Shown here piece after piece: positions 1 through 9,362 of a DNA stretch of 64,000 nt. Both the position numbers and the translations under genes were made by a program. Below the pieces are notes generated by a model. The model was not told the DNA's origin. It saw nothing but the letters and a program-made list of their open reading frames with translations, and searched no databases. Positions within the stretch are counted from its first letter, which is position 1. Each line of letters starts with the position of its first letter. Source of the DNA: an uncultured Cohaesibacter sp. (GTDB lineage: Bacteria > Pseudomonadota > Alphaproteobacteria > Rhizobiales > Cohaesibacteraceae); the NCBI RefSeq assembly GCF_963682185.1, contig NZ_OY821667.1:558001-622000 (forward strand). The letters run 5' to 3'.

Positions 1-872
1 ATGGAAAAGATCACGGTCTGGCCAAAGTTGAGCCATGCAAGTGACACCCACGTGCTGATGGCAGCCTTCTGATAGATCGCCAGAGAACCGTCATAGCGCG
101 CGCTCTCCATCTCTTCATTGCCAAAATATTTGACCGTTTCATAGTTGAGCAGGCTGTCGACGGCCTTGGAGTTGGCGTCATTGTCGGATTCATTCATCCG
201 GCGCCGGATATCAATGCGCCATGACGTCACCCGAATGGTGAAGGCGACATAGAGCGCGATCATCCCAACAACAACAAGAACATAAATGATATCGAACTGA
301 TAGGCGATCACGGCAGCCATGAAGATAAACTGCAAGAATGTGGGCACGGCATGCAAAATGGTGTGGCGCACCACTCCTTCAATGGCGTGCGTACCACGTT
401 CGATAATGCGCGAGAGCCCACCGGTATGGCGTTGCAAATGATAGCGCAAAGACAGCTTATGCATATGCTCGAAGGTCTTGAAGGACAGATTCCGCACGGC
501 ATGTTGGCCAACGCGAGCAAACAATGCGTCGCGCATCTGGTCAAACCCCACATTGGTTATGCGCGCCAGACCATAGGAAGCAACCAACATCACCGGAATG
601 CTGAGCCACCCGACAGCACCCACGCCATCCGGCGCTCTGCTGTCTGTCAGGGCATCCGTCGCCCATTTGAAAAAATAGGGCGTGAGCACATTGACAATCT
701 TGCCCAACGCCAAGGCAACAACAGCCAAGGCAACGCGCTTTTTGAGATCGCTTCTGTCTGCGGGCCAGATATAAGGCCACAATTTGCGTAGAGTCGAAAA
801 TGCAGACGCTTCTGCATCAATATCCTGAGCACTTTCACTCTCCGGTTTGGAGATGGAAGGTGGTTTGGTCAT
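1..872 (-). CDS. Atm1-type ABC exporter, N-terminal part (cut by window edge)
   Basis: The first 290 codons of an ABC half-exporter are visible; the rest, including the whole ATPase domain, lies outside the window. The start is the ATG at 872. The visible part is the transmembrane domain, with the Atm1-family signatures HTGGLSRIIERGT and NYETVKYFGNEEME. Members of this family export glutathione-linked compounds: persulfides in mitochondrial Atm1, and heavy-metal thiolates in the bacterial homologue NaAtm1. It lies 65 bp behind a cysteine-rich ArsR repressor on the same strand, so the pair is probably an operon, and a metal or thiol-stress role is inferred from that. The family assignment is firm; the substrate is not known. 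Confidence 0.85.
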   Translation of the reverse strand, partial: MTKPPSISKPESESAQDIDAEASAFSTLRKLWPYIWPADRSDLKKRVALAVVALALGKIVNVLTPYFFKWATDALTDSRAPDGVGAVGWLSIPVMLVASYGLARITNVGFDQMRDALFARVGQHAVRNLSFKTFEHMHKLSLRYHLQRHTGGLSRIIERGTHAIEGVVRHTILHAVPTFLQFIFMAAVIAYQFDIIYVLVVVGMIALYVAFTIRVTSWRIDIRRRMNESDNDANSKAVDSLLNYETVKYFGNEEMESARYDGSLAIYQKAAISTWVSLAWLNFGQTVIFS

Positions 873-937
873 AAGAATTTGGTCCTGCAATTGTCGGCAT
901 ACGCCGAGAGGAGGCAAAGCGCATTGTTCACTGCGCT

Positions 938-1306
938 TTAGTCAATATTGGATAGCGAGCTTGTCACCCCAGCGAAAAATGCTTCGCTACGGGCAAGAAA
1001 CCAGGAAACCTTTTCCGAATTCACTCGGTAGTGCGATTGCGGGCCGGCCGTTTGCCATTCGATAAAGCCACATTCCCTGAGCACCTTAAGGTGCTGCGAC
1101 ACAGTGGACTGGGCCAGCGGCAAGGAAGAGCAGATATCCCCGCAACAATGCTGATGAGAGCCAAGCTTGGATAGAATCATGAGACGGGCCGGATGGCTGA
1201 GCGCCTTGAAAGCGCGGGCAAGCTCCAGATCAACATCACAGCAGCAATCGTCGGTCGTTGCATCGCCGCAAAGCCCTCGCCCTGCATTCTCTTCCATTTC
1301 GGCCAT
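938..1306 (-). CDS. ArsR/SmtB-family metal- or thiol-sensing repressor
   Basis: A winged-helix repressor of the ArsR family. The core contains ALSHPARLMILSKL and the recognition helix STVSQHLKVLRECGFI. It is rich in cysteine: C13, a CCC run at 21-23, C54-C55 and C59 beside H51 and H53 just before the recognition helix, plus C79. Such residues form the metal or thiol site in related sensors. The frame is open up to 1399, with other ATGs at 1357 and 1318. I choose 1306 because GGAGAAGG lies just upstream and because the promoter and downstream operator cover 1356-1399. This gives 122 residues, normal for the family. It precedes the Atm1-type exporter and probably represses both genes. The inducer is unknown. 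Confidence 0.85.
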   Translation of the reverse strand: MAEMEENAGRGLCGDATTDDCCCDVDLELARAFKALSHPARLMILSKLGSHQHCCGDICSSLPLAQSTVSQHLKVLRECGFIEWQTAGPQSHYRVNSEKVSWFLARSEAFFAGVTSSLSNID

Positions 1307-1355
1307 ATCCTTCTCCATGTCACGCTTGGAGCCATCAGAAATGGCCAGCACATTC

Positions 1356-1371
1356 ATCGCACAATTGCGAT
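1356..1371. promoter_or_regulatory. Candidate ArsR operator, copy 1
   Basis: ATCGCACAATTGCGAT has perfectly palindromic outer 6-bp arms. It touches the proposed -10 box of the arsR promoter. A near copy lies exactly 50 bp away at 1406. Its use as the operator of the adjacent ArsR is inferred from position. Confidence 0.55.
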
Positions 1372-1399
1372 TAATAGAGAAACCCGCAGACAAAAACAA
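1371..1399 (-). promoter_or_regulatory. Predicted arsR-exporter promoter
   Basis: On the minus strand, TTGTTT (1394-1399) and TATTAA (1371-1376) are separated by 17 bp, a normal sigma-70 spacing. The pair is flanked on both sides by the two ATCGCA-type operator sequences, so a repressor bound there would block it. Confidence 0.5.
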
Positions 1400-1405
1400 G
1401 GCTTC

Positions 1406-1421
1406 ATCGCATAATTACGAT
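1406..1421. promoter_or_regulatory. Candidate ArsR operator, copy 2
   Basis: ATCGCATAATTACGAT matches the copy at 1356-1371 at 14 of 16 positions. It lies just upstream of the -35 box. The centre-to-centre distance of 50 bp is close to five helical turns, which would put the two sites on about the same face of the DNA. Confidence 0.55.
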
Positions 1422-1483
1422 AAGAAATATGGTTCAGATCACGCACCCCAGTCCTGAAACCACAGAATCGACAACCAAAACGC

Positions 1484-1517
1484 AAAATGGCCCGAAGCGC
1501 GAGCTTCTGGCCATTTT
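1484..1517 (-). terminator. Rho-independent terminator of the LysM gene
   Basis: The arms AAAATGGCC and GGCCATTTT enclose a second stem (GAAGC/GCTTC). On the minus strand this is followed by TTTTGCGTTTT. It begins 22 bp past the stop of the LysM gene. Confidence 0.7.
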
Positions 1518-1538
1518 ACGAAATCAAGTGAAGCAGTG

Positions 1539-3122
1539 TCAGCCCGCAACGGCATCAGCCGAAGGCGCAACATTCTGCCCCAGATCGGGTGTCTCGACCG
1601 CATCGAAGTTGTTGTCCCAACCATCCTGCCCCTTGGGCAGTTCGAACACCTGACCGGGATAGATCCAGTGAGGATCGCGAATCTGGTCATTGTTGGTGTC
1701 GTAAATGGTGGAATAGCGAATGCCAGCACCATAGACACGGCGGGCAATCGTCCAGAGGTTATCACCACGGCGGATGATCACCTTCTTGGTTTCAACAGCA
1801 CCGGATTCAGCCGAAGCGCTCACACCGCGTTGAACCTTATCGCCTAGCGTGCCTTCCGCACTGACGATCTGAAGCCCGCCAGCCTGCTTGGTGAAGGTCA
1901 CCTCGGCACGTGTCAACACGTCGCCATTGCTTCCGTCGAGCAGATCCACACGGGCAACATGAGAGCCGGTATCAAGAGAAACATTGTTATCGAACAGGAA
2001 ACGGCCTTTGTCGCCGCTGCGCCCGCTTGCGACCTCGCCATTGTCGATATAGAGCCGCAACATCGAACCCGTTGGCTCCGCAGCGCCCGCCACGAAAAGC
2101 ATATCGCCTTCAATCTCAACAGCCTCAATCGAGATGGACTGTTGGGCAGCACCGGCCTCATCGGCAGGCTTTTCAAGCGCTGCCTGAGCCGGAACAACCT
2201 GCTCGGAAGCACTTTCCTGTGCAACGGCAGTCTGCGCAGGGCTTGTATCTTGAGTGGCGTCAACCAACGCATCCGTGCCCGTATCCTTGCTGGCAACGAC
2301 CATTGGCTCGGAGCCGCCCGCTTTGGTGGTCGTCTCTTCTTGCGTCGCAGTCGCATTGGCAGAAGACTCCGCAACTGGCGTCTCAGCGGAAGGATTGTCA
2401 AGGCTGGCCACTTGGGCAGGAGCATCACCAGCAGTCTCGACGGACGCTGTCTCGGTCTCCTCTGCAGACTCTTCAGTTGCATTCGGCTTGGCGATGCTGG
2501 CCAAAATCTTGGAGGCCTTGCCCGGTTCGGTCTCAACGACCAGCAATTCTCCGTCCTTTTCAGCAGAACGGGCAACCGTCACCGAGCTTTGGGACGCGAT
2601 CGCCTCGCCGCCGTCTTCTGACTGGGCCGAGAGGGAAAGATCTGACACGCCTTCCCCGAGCGGATCATTCAAGATCATGACCCACTCACCATTGGTGTTA
2701 GCAACGGCTTTTGACAGAATAGCCGATCCGTTTTTAAGCTCTACAGTCCAGCCCGGCTGTGCCCTACCCGCGACCAGCGTGTTGCCATCAGGCTCGACAC
2801 GCACAATGTCAAAGGTCGGCGCAAGATCGGACCCTGCGGACTCCGCATCCGACCCTGTTTGTTCCGCTTGCGCGGTTTGTTGAGGTTCTTTGGTGTCAAG
2901 CGCGCTATCCGGCTTGGAAGCGGTCTCTTCCTTGGCCGCTTCAACCACAGGCTTTGGCTGCTCTTTCTCAGGCAATACCAGAGAAGTAACAGACGACAGG
3001 CTGCCATTTATGCCATCTGCCAGATTCCCCAGACCGATCCGGTCTCCGAAAGCGGCGATGCCAACAACGAGAGCAACAAAAACACCGCAAACTATTGCGA
3101 CAAAAGGAGCAGCAGATTTCAT
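1539..3122 (-). CDS. LysM-domain envelope protein with Ig-like repeats
   Basis: A 527-residue protein with one N-terminal membrane segment (about residues 7-27), so most of it should lie in the periplasm. A long Ala/Glu/Thr-rich low-complexity region follows. Two similar stretches, starting near FDIVRVEPDGNTLVAGRA and ISIEAVEIEGDMLFVAGA, look like bacterial Ig-type modules. The C-terminus carries a LysM domain (about residues 446-497, with RRGDNLWTIARRVYGAG and WIYPGQVFELP), which binds peptidoglycan glycan strands. A 30-residue acidic tail ends the protein. LysM proteins of this layout are common in Hyphomicrobiales; the exact role is unknown. Its terminator lies at 1484-1517, so it is transcribed apart from arsR. 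Confidence 0.85.
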   Translation of the reverse strand: MKSAAPFVAIVCGVFVALVVGIAAFGDRIGLGNLADGINGSLSSVTSLVLPEKEQPKPVVEAAKEETASKPDSALDTKEPQQTAQAEQTGSDAESAGSDLAPTFDIVRVEPDGNTLVAGRAQPGWTVELKNGSAILSKAVANTNGEWVMILNDPLGEGVSDLSLSAQSEDGGEAIASQSSVTVARSAEKDGELLVVETEPGKASKILASIAKPNATEESAEETETASVETAGDAPAQVASLDNPSAETPVAESSANATATQEETTTKAGGSEPMVVASKDTGTDALVDATQDTSPAQTAVAQESASEQVVPAQAALEKPADEAGAAQQSISIEAVEIEGDMLFVAGAAEPTGSMLRLYIDNGEVASGRSGDKGRFLFDNNVSLDTGSHVARVDLLDGSNGDVLTRAEVTFTKQAGGLQIVSAEGTLGDKVQRGVSASAESGAVETKKVIIRRGDNLWTIARRVYGAGIRYSTIYDTNNDQIRDPHWIYPGQVFELPKGQDGWDNNFDAVETPDLGQNVAPSADAVAG

Positions 3123-3391
3123 CCTACAATCACACTTCAGTTGTGCCGATCAGCGGCAATGCCACAATTAACACCAAAACGGACATCGGCTCGACAATTC
3201 CCACGCCGTCCAGCGCCTTCCCCACTTGGGCAGAAAAGGCATAAAACTCGAATGCTCAACGAGTCACCAAAAGGATAGAGTCTTGAACCTTCAAGCCAAC
3301 ACCTAACCCTTTTTTAACATTTGGACAAGACTGGCGCTCTATTTGCAACAATCAGCTTGACCAGAACACACATGAATGCCACACACGATAC

Positions 3392-4003
3392 ATGTCTAAA
3401 TTACAGAATATTTGCGTTTACTGCGGCTCCGGAAGTGGCAGATCGCCTGTCTATGCCGATGCTGCGCGCTCGCTTGGCGAACAATTGGCCAAAGCGGATA
3501 TAAGACTTGTTTATGGTGGCGGGGCCGTTGGCCTCATGGGCATTCTTGCCAAGAGTGTACTCGACAACGGAGGCAATGTCACAGGAATCATTCCAGAGTT
3601 TCTTCAGGAACGTGAAGTGATGCTCGACACTGTCCAAGATTTAATTGTCACCAAGGACATGCATGAAAGAAAACGCAAGATGTTCGAAGCCGCTCAAGCC
3701 TTCGTAGCGCTTCCCGGCGGCATTGGAACCTTGGAAGAAGTTGTCGAAATGCTCACCTGGGCACAATTGGGACAACATAAGAAGCCGATTTTATTGGCCA
3801 ATATTAATGGCTTCTGGGATCCTCTGGCTCGATTGTTCGATCATATGGAAGAAGAGGCTTTCTTTCGTCAGGGAATGGGTATTTCCTTTTTAACCGCAAG
3901 ATCCACCGATGAGATCGTCCCCATGCTACGAGAAGCAGTGGCCAACATCCCCGAACACGAGATGGACGGATCTCAGCGAAGCAGCACCCTCGACGCTCTT
4001 TAG
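3392..4003 (+). CDS. LOG-family (TIGR00730) nucleotide phosphoribohydrolase
   Basis: A 203-residue Rossmann-fold protein of the LOG family. The diagnostic motif PGGIGTLEEVVEMLTWAQLG is intact, and GGGAVGLMG forms the phosphate loop. Characterised members cleave cytokinin riboside 5'-monophosphates or AMP-like nucleotides to base plus ribose 5-phosphate; in bacteria this is usually nucleotide salvage or clean-up. It starts MSKLQNICVYCGSG, as is usual in the family. It is divergent from the LysM gene. No strong Shine-Dalgarno is seen, but the start is fixed by homology. The family is certain; the physiological substrate is not. Confidence 0.9.
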   Translation: MSKLQNICVYCGSGSGRSPVYADAARSLGEQLAKADIRLVYGGGAVGLMGILAKSVLDNGGNVTGIIPEFLQEREVMLDTVQDLIVTKDMHERKRKMFEAAQAFVALPGGIGTLEEVVEMLTWAQLGQHKKPILLANINGFWDPLARLFDHMEEEAFFRQGMGISFLTARSTDEIVPMLREAVANIPEHEMDGSQRSSTLDAL

Positions 4004-4127
4004 CCGCACACAACAAACCGGATTCTATCCACACTTCACGTTGCCATAACAGCACCGATACCATACGATCCGCGCGCAAAATTCGGCTTCAACAAATATT
4101 GGCAGTCCAGTCTGCCCGGATGGTTTC

Positions 4128-4592
4128 ATGAATCAACCTGCAACCTTGGGGGCTCTGGCCGCCCTGATCGTCGGCGCTGTCATTTCCTTTCAGGCAATTC
4201 TGGCAGCGCGCATCAGTCTGGCCGACAATGCAGCCAGCACCGGACTGGTCATGTATGTTGCAGGTGGGCTGATCGCCATTTCCCTGCTTGTGTTTTTCAC
4301 ATATACCGGCCAATTGACTCTCGCCCCTCTGGGCTGGCAACGCATCTTGCAAATGCTGCTTGGCGGTCTTGCCGGAATCATCATCGTTACCGGCTCTGCC
4401 TTTGCTTTTGCCAAAATCAACCCGGCTGGCGCCGTTGCACTTATTATATTTGGTCAAATGGCCATTGCTCTACTCGCCGACTATCTGGGCGCAAGCGGAC
4501 AATCGACTACGCCGATTGATTGGCGCAGGATTGCGGGCCTTACACTGTTTGCGGTGTCGATCTGGCTGCTTATCACCCCCGGTAAAGACTAG
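4128..4592 (+). CDS. YdcZ-type (DUF606) small DMT transporter
   Basis: A 154-residue hydrophobic protein with about five membrane helices and no soluble domain. Size and sequence (GALAALIVGAVISFQAILAA near the start; a repeat-like GQMAIALLADYLGA) match the DUF606/YdcZ branch of the drug/metabolite transporter superfamily. These proteins are half the length of EamA transporters and often act as dimers. It ends 9 bp before the end of the convergent rarD. The substrate is unknown. Confidence 0.8.
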   Translation: MNQPATLGALAALIVGAVISFQAILAARISLADNAASTGLVMYVAGGLIAISLLVFFTYTGQLTLAPLGWQRILQMLLGGLAGIIIVTGSAFAFAKINPAGAVALIIFGQMAIALLADYLGASGQSTTPIDWRRIAGLTLFAVSIWLLITPGKD

Positions 4593-4601
4593 CCTGAAAG
4601 C

Positions 4602-5573
4602 TCACGACACCTCCGATTTTTCTCGTTTTTGCCGCCGCTTGGAAAGCGCATCATAGGAATAGACAGCAACCGAAAGCCATATCAGAACAAATGTCGCCAG
4701 CTTGCTCATTGTGATGCTTTCCTTGAGCACGAAAACGGCAATTATGAACTGAATGGAGGGATTGAGATACTGCATGATCCCGATGGTGGTCATGTTCAGG
4801 CGTCTGGCAGCACCAGAAAACCATATCAGCGGTAATGATGTCATGACACTGGAGAAGATCAATAGTCCCATTGTCACAGGCTCAGACAGCTCGAAATGCC
4901 CCTGCCCGTTGGCCTGCAGATAAAGAATGTAGCAAAGGGCAATTGGCGTAATGACAATCAGCTCGACAAGCAATCCCAGATTGGGACCAACAGGCACGAT
5001 CTTGCGCAGATAACCATAAGCCCCGAATGTAAGCGCAATGAACAGCGAGATGATGGGCACAGTCCCAAGCAGGATCATTTGCAGCAGAATAGCGGATACG
5101 GCAAGGCATATCGCTACGATCTGCAGGCGCGACAGGCGTTCGGACAAAAAGAGATATCCGGTAGCCACATTGACCATCGGCACAATGAAATATCCGAGGC
5201 TGGCTTCAGTCGCCCGTGCGTGGACAACAGCCCAGACATAGGTGAGCCAATTGCTGCTAACCAGCAGACCTGTGATGACAAGAAGGCCCAAGACCCGCGG
5301 CAACCGGAGCACAGTCCAAACCTCATGCCAACGCTTGCGAATGAGAAACCACACGGCCATTAGAACCAGTGACCATGTAACACGATGCGCCACCACCTCG
5401 ACGGCTGGCACATGGGCCAGCATCGAGAAATAAAGCGGGAAGATGCCCCATGATCCATAGGCAGCCAAAGCCATGAACAGCCCGATCTGGGTGTCCTTGC
5501 TTGCCGTTTCTGAGGTCATATCCCCACTGGAAGCAGGTGACGCATCCCCTGCTTTATTGCTCATCTGGCTCAT
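4602..5573 (-). CDS. rarD: RarD-type EamA transporter
   Basis: A 323-residue integral membrane protein with about ten helices. The opening YGSWGIFPLYFSMLAHVPAV and the motif EVVAHRVTWSLVLMAV are typical of the RarD subgroup of EamA permeases. E. coli RarD was named from a chloramphenicol-sensitivity phenotype, but its natural substrate is unknown. An N-terminal polar tail of about 25 residues precedes the first helix, and a second in-frame ATG is at 5564. It lies 53 bp behind cimA on the same strand with no terminator seen between, so the two may be co-transcribed. Confidence 0.85.
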   Translation of the reverse strand: MSQMSNKAGDASPASSGDMTSETASKDTQIGLFMALAAYGSWGIFPLYFSMLAHVPAVEVVAHRVTWSLVLMAVWFLIRKRWHEVWTVLRLPRVLGLLVITGLLVSSNWLTYVWAVVHARATEASLGYFIVPMVNVATGYLFLSERLSRLQIVAICLAVSAILLQMILLGTVPIISLFIALTFGAYGYLRKIVPVGPNLGLLVELIVITPIALCYILYLQANGQGHFELSEPVTMGLLIFSSVMTSLPLIWFSGAARRLNMTTIGIMQYLNPSIQFIIAVFVLKESITMSKLATFVLIWLSVAVYSYDALSKRRQKREKSEVS

Positions 5574-5626
5574 AGGGTCTCAATTTCTGTGCCAGGTGAA
5601 CAATCAACAGCCACCGGGGCGCATTA

Positions 5627-7213
5627 TCAGGAATATTTGAGAAGCTTGAAGGTAATGGAATCCAACAAGGCCTGGAAGGAAGCATCTACAATATTCTCGG
5701 AAACGCCGACTGTAAACCACCTGTGGCCAGCTCCATCACGGCTTTCGATCAGAACGCGGGTTATGGCGTCTGTACCGCCATTGAGGATACGCACCTTATA
5801 GTCCACCAACTCAAGGTCATCGATCTTGCCCTGCAAGCGTCCCAGATCCTTGCGCAAGGCAAGATCAAGCGCGTTAACCGGCCCTGTTGCCTCGGCCACC
5901 GACATCAGTTTTTCACCATCCAGCCAGATCTTGACCACAGCTTCCGAGAGCGTCACTAGATCACCGTTGGCATTATGGCGTCGCTCCACCATAACGCGGA
6001 AGCTCTCAATCTTGAAATAGTCCGGCACAGAGCCCAGATGACGACGCGCCAACAATTCCAGAGACGCACTTGCGCCCTCGTAAGCATAGCCATGGGCTTC
6101 ACGCTCCTTGACAATGGAAAGCAGATCGACGAGGCGCGGATCAGATTTCTCCACCTCCAGCCCCATGCGTCGTAGCTCATCAATCAGGTTGGACATGCCC
6201 GCCTGATTGGAAACGAGCACCTTGCGATGGTTGCCCACCAATGCAGGGTCCACATGCTCATAGGTCTGCGGATCTTTCAAAATGGCCGAGGCATGAATGC
6301 CCGCCTTGGTCGCAAAGGCACTGGCCCCGACATAGGGACTATGACGATCCGGAGCCTTGTTCAGCAATTCATCAAAGCCACGCGAAATGCTTGTCAGTTC
6401 AGCAAGCTTCTCATCGGGCACGCTGATCTCGAATTGATCGGCGAATTCCTCTTTCAGCTTCAGCGTCGGGATCAGCGTGATCAGGTTGGCGTTGCCGCAC
6501 CGTTCACCAATACCATTGAGCGTGCCCTGAATTTGCCGCACGCCAGCTCGTACCGCCGCCAGTGAATTGGCGACAGCCTGTTCGGTGTCATTATGCGCAT
6601 GGATACCGACATGGGTGCCGGGTACCAATGTCAGCACATCCTTGACGATCTCGGTGATTTCATGGGGGAGCGTTCCGCCATTGGTGTCACACAGGACCAC
6701 CCAGCGCGCACCAGCCTCATAGGCAGTCTTGACGCACTCCAGCGCATAAGACCGATTGGCCTTGTAGCCATCAAAGAAATGCTCGCAATCGACCATCGCC
6801 ACTTTGCCAGCCGAATTGGCAGCTTTCACGGAGTCGGTGATCCCTTCAAGATTTTCCTCGTTGGTACAGCCAAGCGCCACATCCACATGATAATCCCAGG
6901 ATTTGGCAACAAAGCAGATCGCGTCAGAGGCCGCATTGATCAAGGCCTGAACGCCGGGGTCATTCTCCACCGAGCGCCCTGCCCGTTTGGTCATCCCGAA
7001 TGCAGTGAATGTGGCCTTCTTGGTGCGTTTTTCCTTAAAGAAGGCATCATCCGTTGGGTTGGCCCCCGGATAGCCCCCTTCGACATAATCCACGCCCAGA
7101 TCATCCAGAATGCCAGCAATGAGAATTTTGTCTTCTACGCTGAAATCGAGGCCATTGGTCTGCGCACCGTCGCGCAAGGTGGTATCGAACAGATAAAGAC
7201 GATCTTTGGTCAT
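5627..7213 (-). CDS. cimA: (R)-citramalate synthase
   Basis: This enzyme condenses pyruvate with acetyl-CoA to (R)-citramalate, the first step of a threonine-independent route to isoleucine. The 528-residue protein opens with LYLFDTTLRDGAQTNG, the HMGL/DRE-TIM catalytic signature. HAHNDTEQAVAN provides metal-binding histidines. The C-terminal third (from about residue 390) is the LeuA-type allosteric domain through which isoleucine usually inhibits the enzyme. The sequence matches the CimA subgroup rather than LeuA (long C-terminus and GGYPGANPTDDAFF). A Shine-Dalgarno AGGACC precedes the ATG. It is downstream of the cysS terminator and so probably has its own promoter. Confidence 0.93.
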   Translation of the reverse strand: MTKDRLYLFDTTLRDGAQTNGLDFSVEDKILIAGILDDLGVDYVEGGYPGANPTDDAFFKEKRTKKATFTAFGMTKRAGRSVENDPGVQALINAASDAICFVAKSWDYHVDVALGCTNEENLEGITDSVKAANSAGKVAMVDCEHFFDGYKANRSYALECVKTAYEAGARWVVLCDTNGGTLPHEITEIVKDVLTLVPGTHVGIHAHNDTEQAVANSLAAVRAGVRQIQGTLNGIGERCGNANLITLIPTLKLKEEFADQFEISVPDEKLAELTSISRGFDELLNKAPDRHSPYVGASAFATKAGIHASAILKDPQTYEHVDPALVGNHRKVLVSNQAGMSNLIDELRRMGLEVEKSDPRLVDLLSIVKEREAHGYAYEGASASLELLARRHLGSVPDYFKIESFRVMVERRHNANGDLVTLSEAVVKIWLDGEKLMSVAEATGPVNALDLALRKDLGRLQGKIDDLELVDYKVRILNGGTDAITRVLIESRDGAGHRWFTVGVSENIVDASFQALLDSITFKLLKYS

Positions 7214-7264
7214 GTGTCTGGTCCTGAATGAAGAGAATGGATTTGGGCTCTTGTTTGCCCGGTC

Positions 7265-7293
7265 TAAAAAAGCGGGGCTGAATAAGCCCCGCC
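7265..7293 (-). terminator. Rho-independent terminator of cysS
   Basis: GCGGGGCT and AGCCCCGC form an 8-bp GC stem with a 5-nt loop (7272-7292), followed on the minus strand by TTTTTT. It begins about 10 bp past the cysS stop. Confidence 0.85.
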
Positions 7294-7302
7294 ATGTTTC
7301 AT

Positions 7303-8703
7303 TTAGCCTTCAAGGCTCCAAGTGGTCTCGAACGCACCCGTTTCCTTGTTTTTGCTATCCTTGAGCACGACGCCCATGGCAGCCAGCTTGTCACGCAATT
7401 CGTCGGACTTGGGAAAGTCCTTGCTGTTACGCGCTTCAAGGCGTTCATCAACGATTGCCTGAATGGCCGCTTCGTCAACATCACCAGCCGCAGCCGGACG
7501 CCAGTCCGCCCATGCTTTCGGGTCCTGCCCCAGCACACCGATCAACTGCTGCAACGTTGCCTTCAACGACGCAGCCGCGGTCTTGTCCCCCTGCGCAGCC
7601 TTGGAGCGCAAGCCATGCAACTCGGCAATGGCCTTTGGCGTATTGAGATCATCGGCAAGAGCCGCCACAACGGCCGCATCAGGTTCACTGGCCTCAACGT
7701 CAGCCGTCAGGGCATACCACTGGTCCAGCATGCGTTTGGCTTCCTTCACGCCATCGGCGGTCCAGTTGAACGGCTTGGTGTAATGGGTTGTTAGCAGAGC
7801 AAGACGAATCGCCTCTCCGGGATATTTGTCGATCAGGTCATGCACCGTGGTGAAGTTGCCCAGAGATTTGGACATCTTCTCGCCCTCAACCTGCACAAAC
7901 CCGTTATGCATCCATACCTTTGCCATCGCCTCGTTGCCATGGGCACAGCGCGATTGGGCAATCTCGTTTTCATGGTGCGGGAAGGTAAGGTCGATCCCAC
8001 CACCATGAATGTCAAACACCTCGCCCAGATGCTTCTCGCTCATGGCCGAGCATTCGATATGCCAGCCCGGACGCCCCTCGCCCCATGGACTCGGCCAGCT
8101 TGGTTCCCCTTCCTTGGAAGGCTTCCAGAGCACAAAATCCATCGGATTGCGTTTATAGGGAGCCACCTCGACGCGCGCCCCGGCGATCATGTCGTCCACC
8201 GAACGGCCAGATAGTTGGCCATATTCATCCATGCTGTCCACCGCGAAGAGAACGTGCCCTTCCGCTGCATAGGCATGGCCCTTTTCAATCAAGGTGCCGA
8301 TCATGCGCAGCATATCCTCGATATGCTCGGTCGCACGCGGCTCGATGGTCGGGCGCATGGCACCAAGAGCATCCATATCTGCGTGATAAAGCGCGGTCGT
8401 CTCATCCGTCAGCTCACGAATGGAGATGCCTCTATCGGCTGCACGCGCGTTGATCTTGTCATCCACATCGGTGATGTTGCGCACATAGGTCACATGATCA
8501 GCCCCATAGACATGGCGCAGCAACCTAAACAGCATGTCGAACACCACAACCGGGCGCGCGTTGCCGATATGCGCCGTATCATAAACGGTCGGCCCGCAGA
8601 CATACATGCGAACATTATCAGGATCGAGTGGCGAGAACGCCTCTTTCTGTTTGGTGAGCGTGTTGTAAAGCATCAACTGAGTTTGTTCAGCAGGTTCGGT
8701 CAT
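7303..8703 (-). CDS. cysS: Cysteinyl-tRNA synthetase
   Basis: Charges tRNA-Cys with cysteine. It is a class I synthetase with an HIGN motif at residue 45, KMSKSLGN further on, and zinc ligands in [10 protein letters not shown] (C36), WHIECSAM and HHENE. The frame continues upstream to 8742, but [15 protein letters not shown] at 8703 matches the family start and has GGGA upstream, giving 466 residues. A good terminator follows. About 660 bp lie between its start and the next gene. Confidence 0.95.
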   Translation of the reverse strand: MTEPAEQTQLMLYNTLTKQKEAFSPLDPDNVRMYVCGPTVYDTAHIGNARPVVVFDMLFRLLRHVYGADHVTYVRNITDVDDKINARAADRGISIRELTDETTALYHADMDALGAMRPTIEPRATEHIEDMLRMIGTLIEKGHAYAAEGHVLFAVDSMDEYGQLSGRSVDDMIAGARVEVAPYKRNPMDFVLWKPSKEGEPSWPSPWGEGRPGWHIECSAMSEKHLGEVFDIHGGGIDLTFPHHENEIAQSRCAHGNEAMAKVWMHNGFVQVEGEKMSKSLGNFTTVHDLIDKYPGEAIRLALLTTHYTKPFNWTADGVKEAKRMLDQWYALTADVEASEPDAAVVAALADDLNTPKAIAELHGLRSKAAQGDKTAAASLKATLQQLIGVLGQDPKAWADWRPAAAGDVDEAAIQAIVDERLEARNSKDFPKSDELRDKLAAMGVVLKDSKNKETGAFETTWSLEG

Positions 8704-9362
8704 TGACCCATTCCCAATTTTATTGCCGCCTCCGGCAGCCAATCAAAACACAAAACGCAAGGACAACCATTCCACAGAAAGGGTCCAAACCGTCGCGCAA
8801 CCGCACATTCGCCGTTGGCCGGAAATCGTTTCATATTTTCAAGGGATGAGCGAAACGGCTCCAGCCAGCAAAGGTGCTAGTGGATAATAATCAAACCAAT
8901 AATGCAGCAGTTGGTCAGACGGTCCGTTTTCATGCGGCCACAATGGCCAAATTGCCCTGCCACGTCAACCGCTCTTTTTATCAATTTATGTGGTTTTATA
9001 AGCGACTTTCCGACGCAAACAACGAGGAATGCACCCCTTTGGCAATCTCGCAGGTGGGATCTTTCATTTCCGTGTCCCACTTCCCTTGCCATTGCATGGG
9101 CCAAATTCTGCCTTATGCTCAGCACAAAGCATCTCTAACATGCCAAAGAACTGCAAATTCTATCTGAAAGCACTTATATAAAACGCGAAAATGCTTCACT
9201 CTCGTTCAACAATCGCTATAGTGCCATTCCAAACACTCCGTATGCTGATCAAATGCTTTCCTGATCGGATTTCACAAGACGTCGTTCGATGTGCTATAGC
9301 CCACGAGAACAAGGGCATGGCTTGATGAAAGCTTCGGACAAAAAATCAACTGGCTACAGACA
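8704..9362. other. 659-bp intergenic region, no supported gene
   Basis: This gap separates divergent cysS and the SqrR-like regulator. The open frames here (for example 8874-9167 plus and 8877-9125 minus) have no ribosome site or recognisable sequence. TGGAT-AATA-ATCAA at 8881-8894 is one base off an FNR box. Two CTATAG hexamers (9216 and 9294) lie before the regulator. None of these is convincing alone. Confidence 0.5.

Noticed and set aside
8881..8894. FNR-like site TGGAT-AATA-ATCAA
   Set aside because: One mismatch at an important position, and it lies far from both neighbouring gene starts; cysS and the SqrR-like gene are not expected FNR targets.
8874..9167. 97-codon plus-strand frame
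   Set aside because: Non-ATG start, no ribosome site, no domain.
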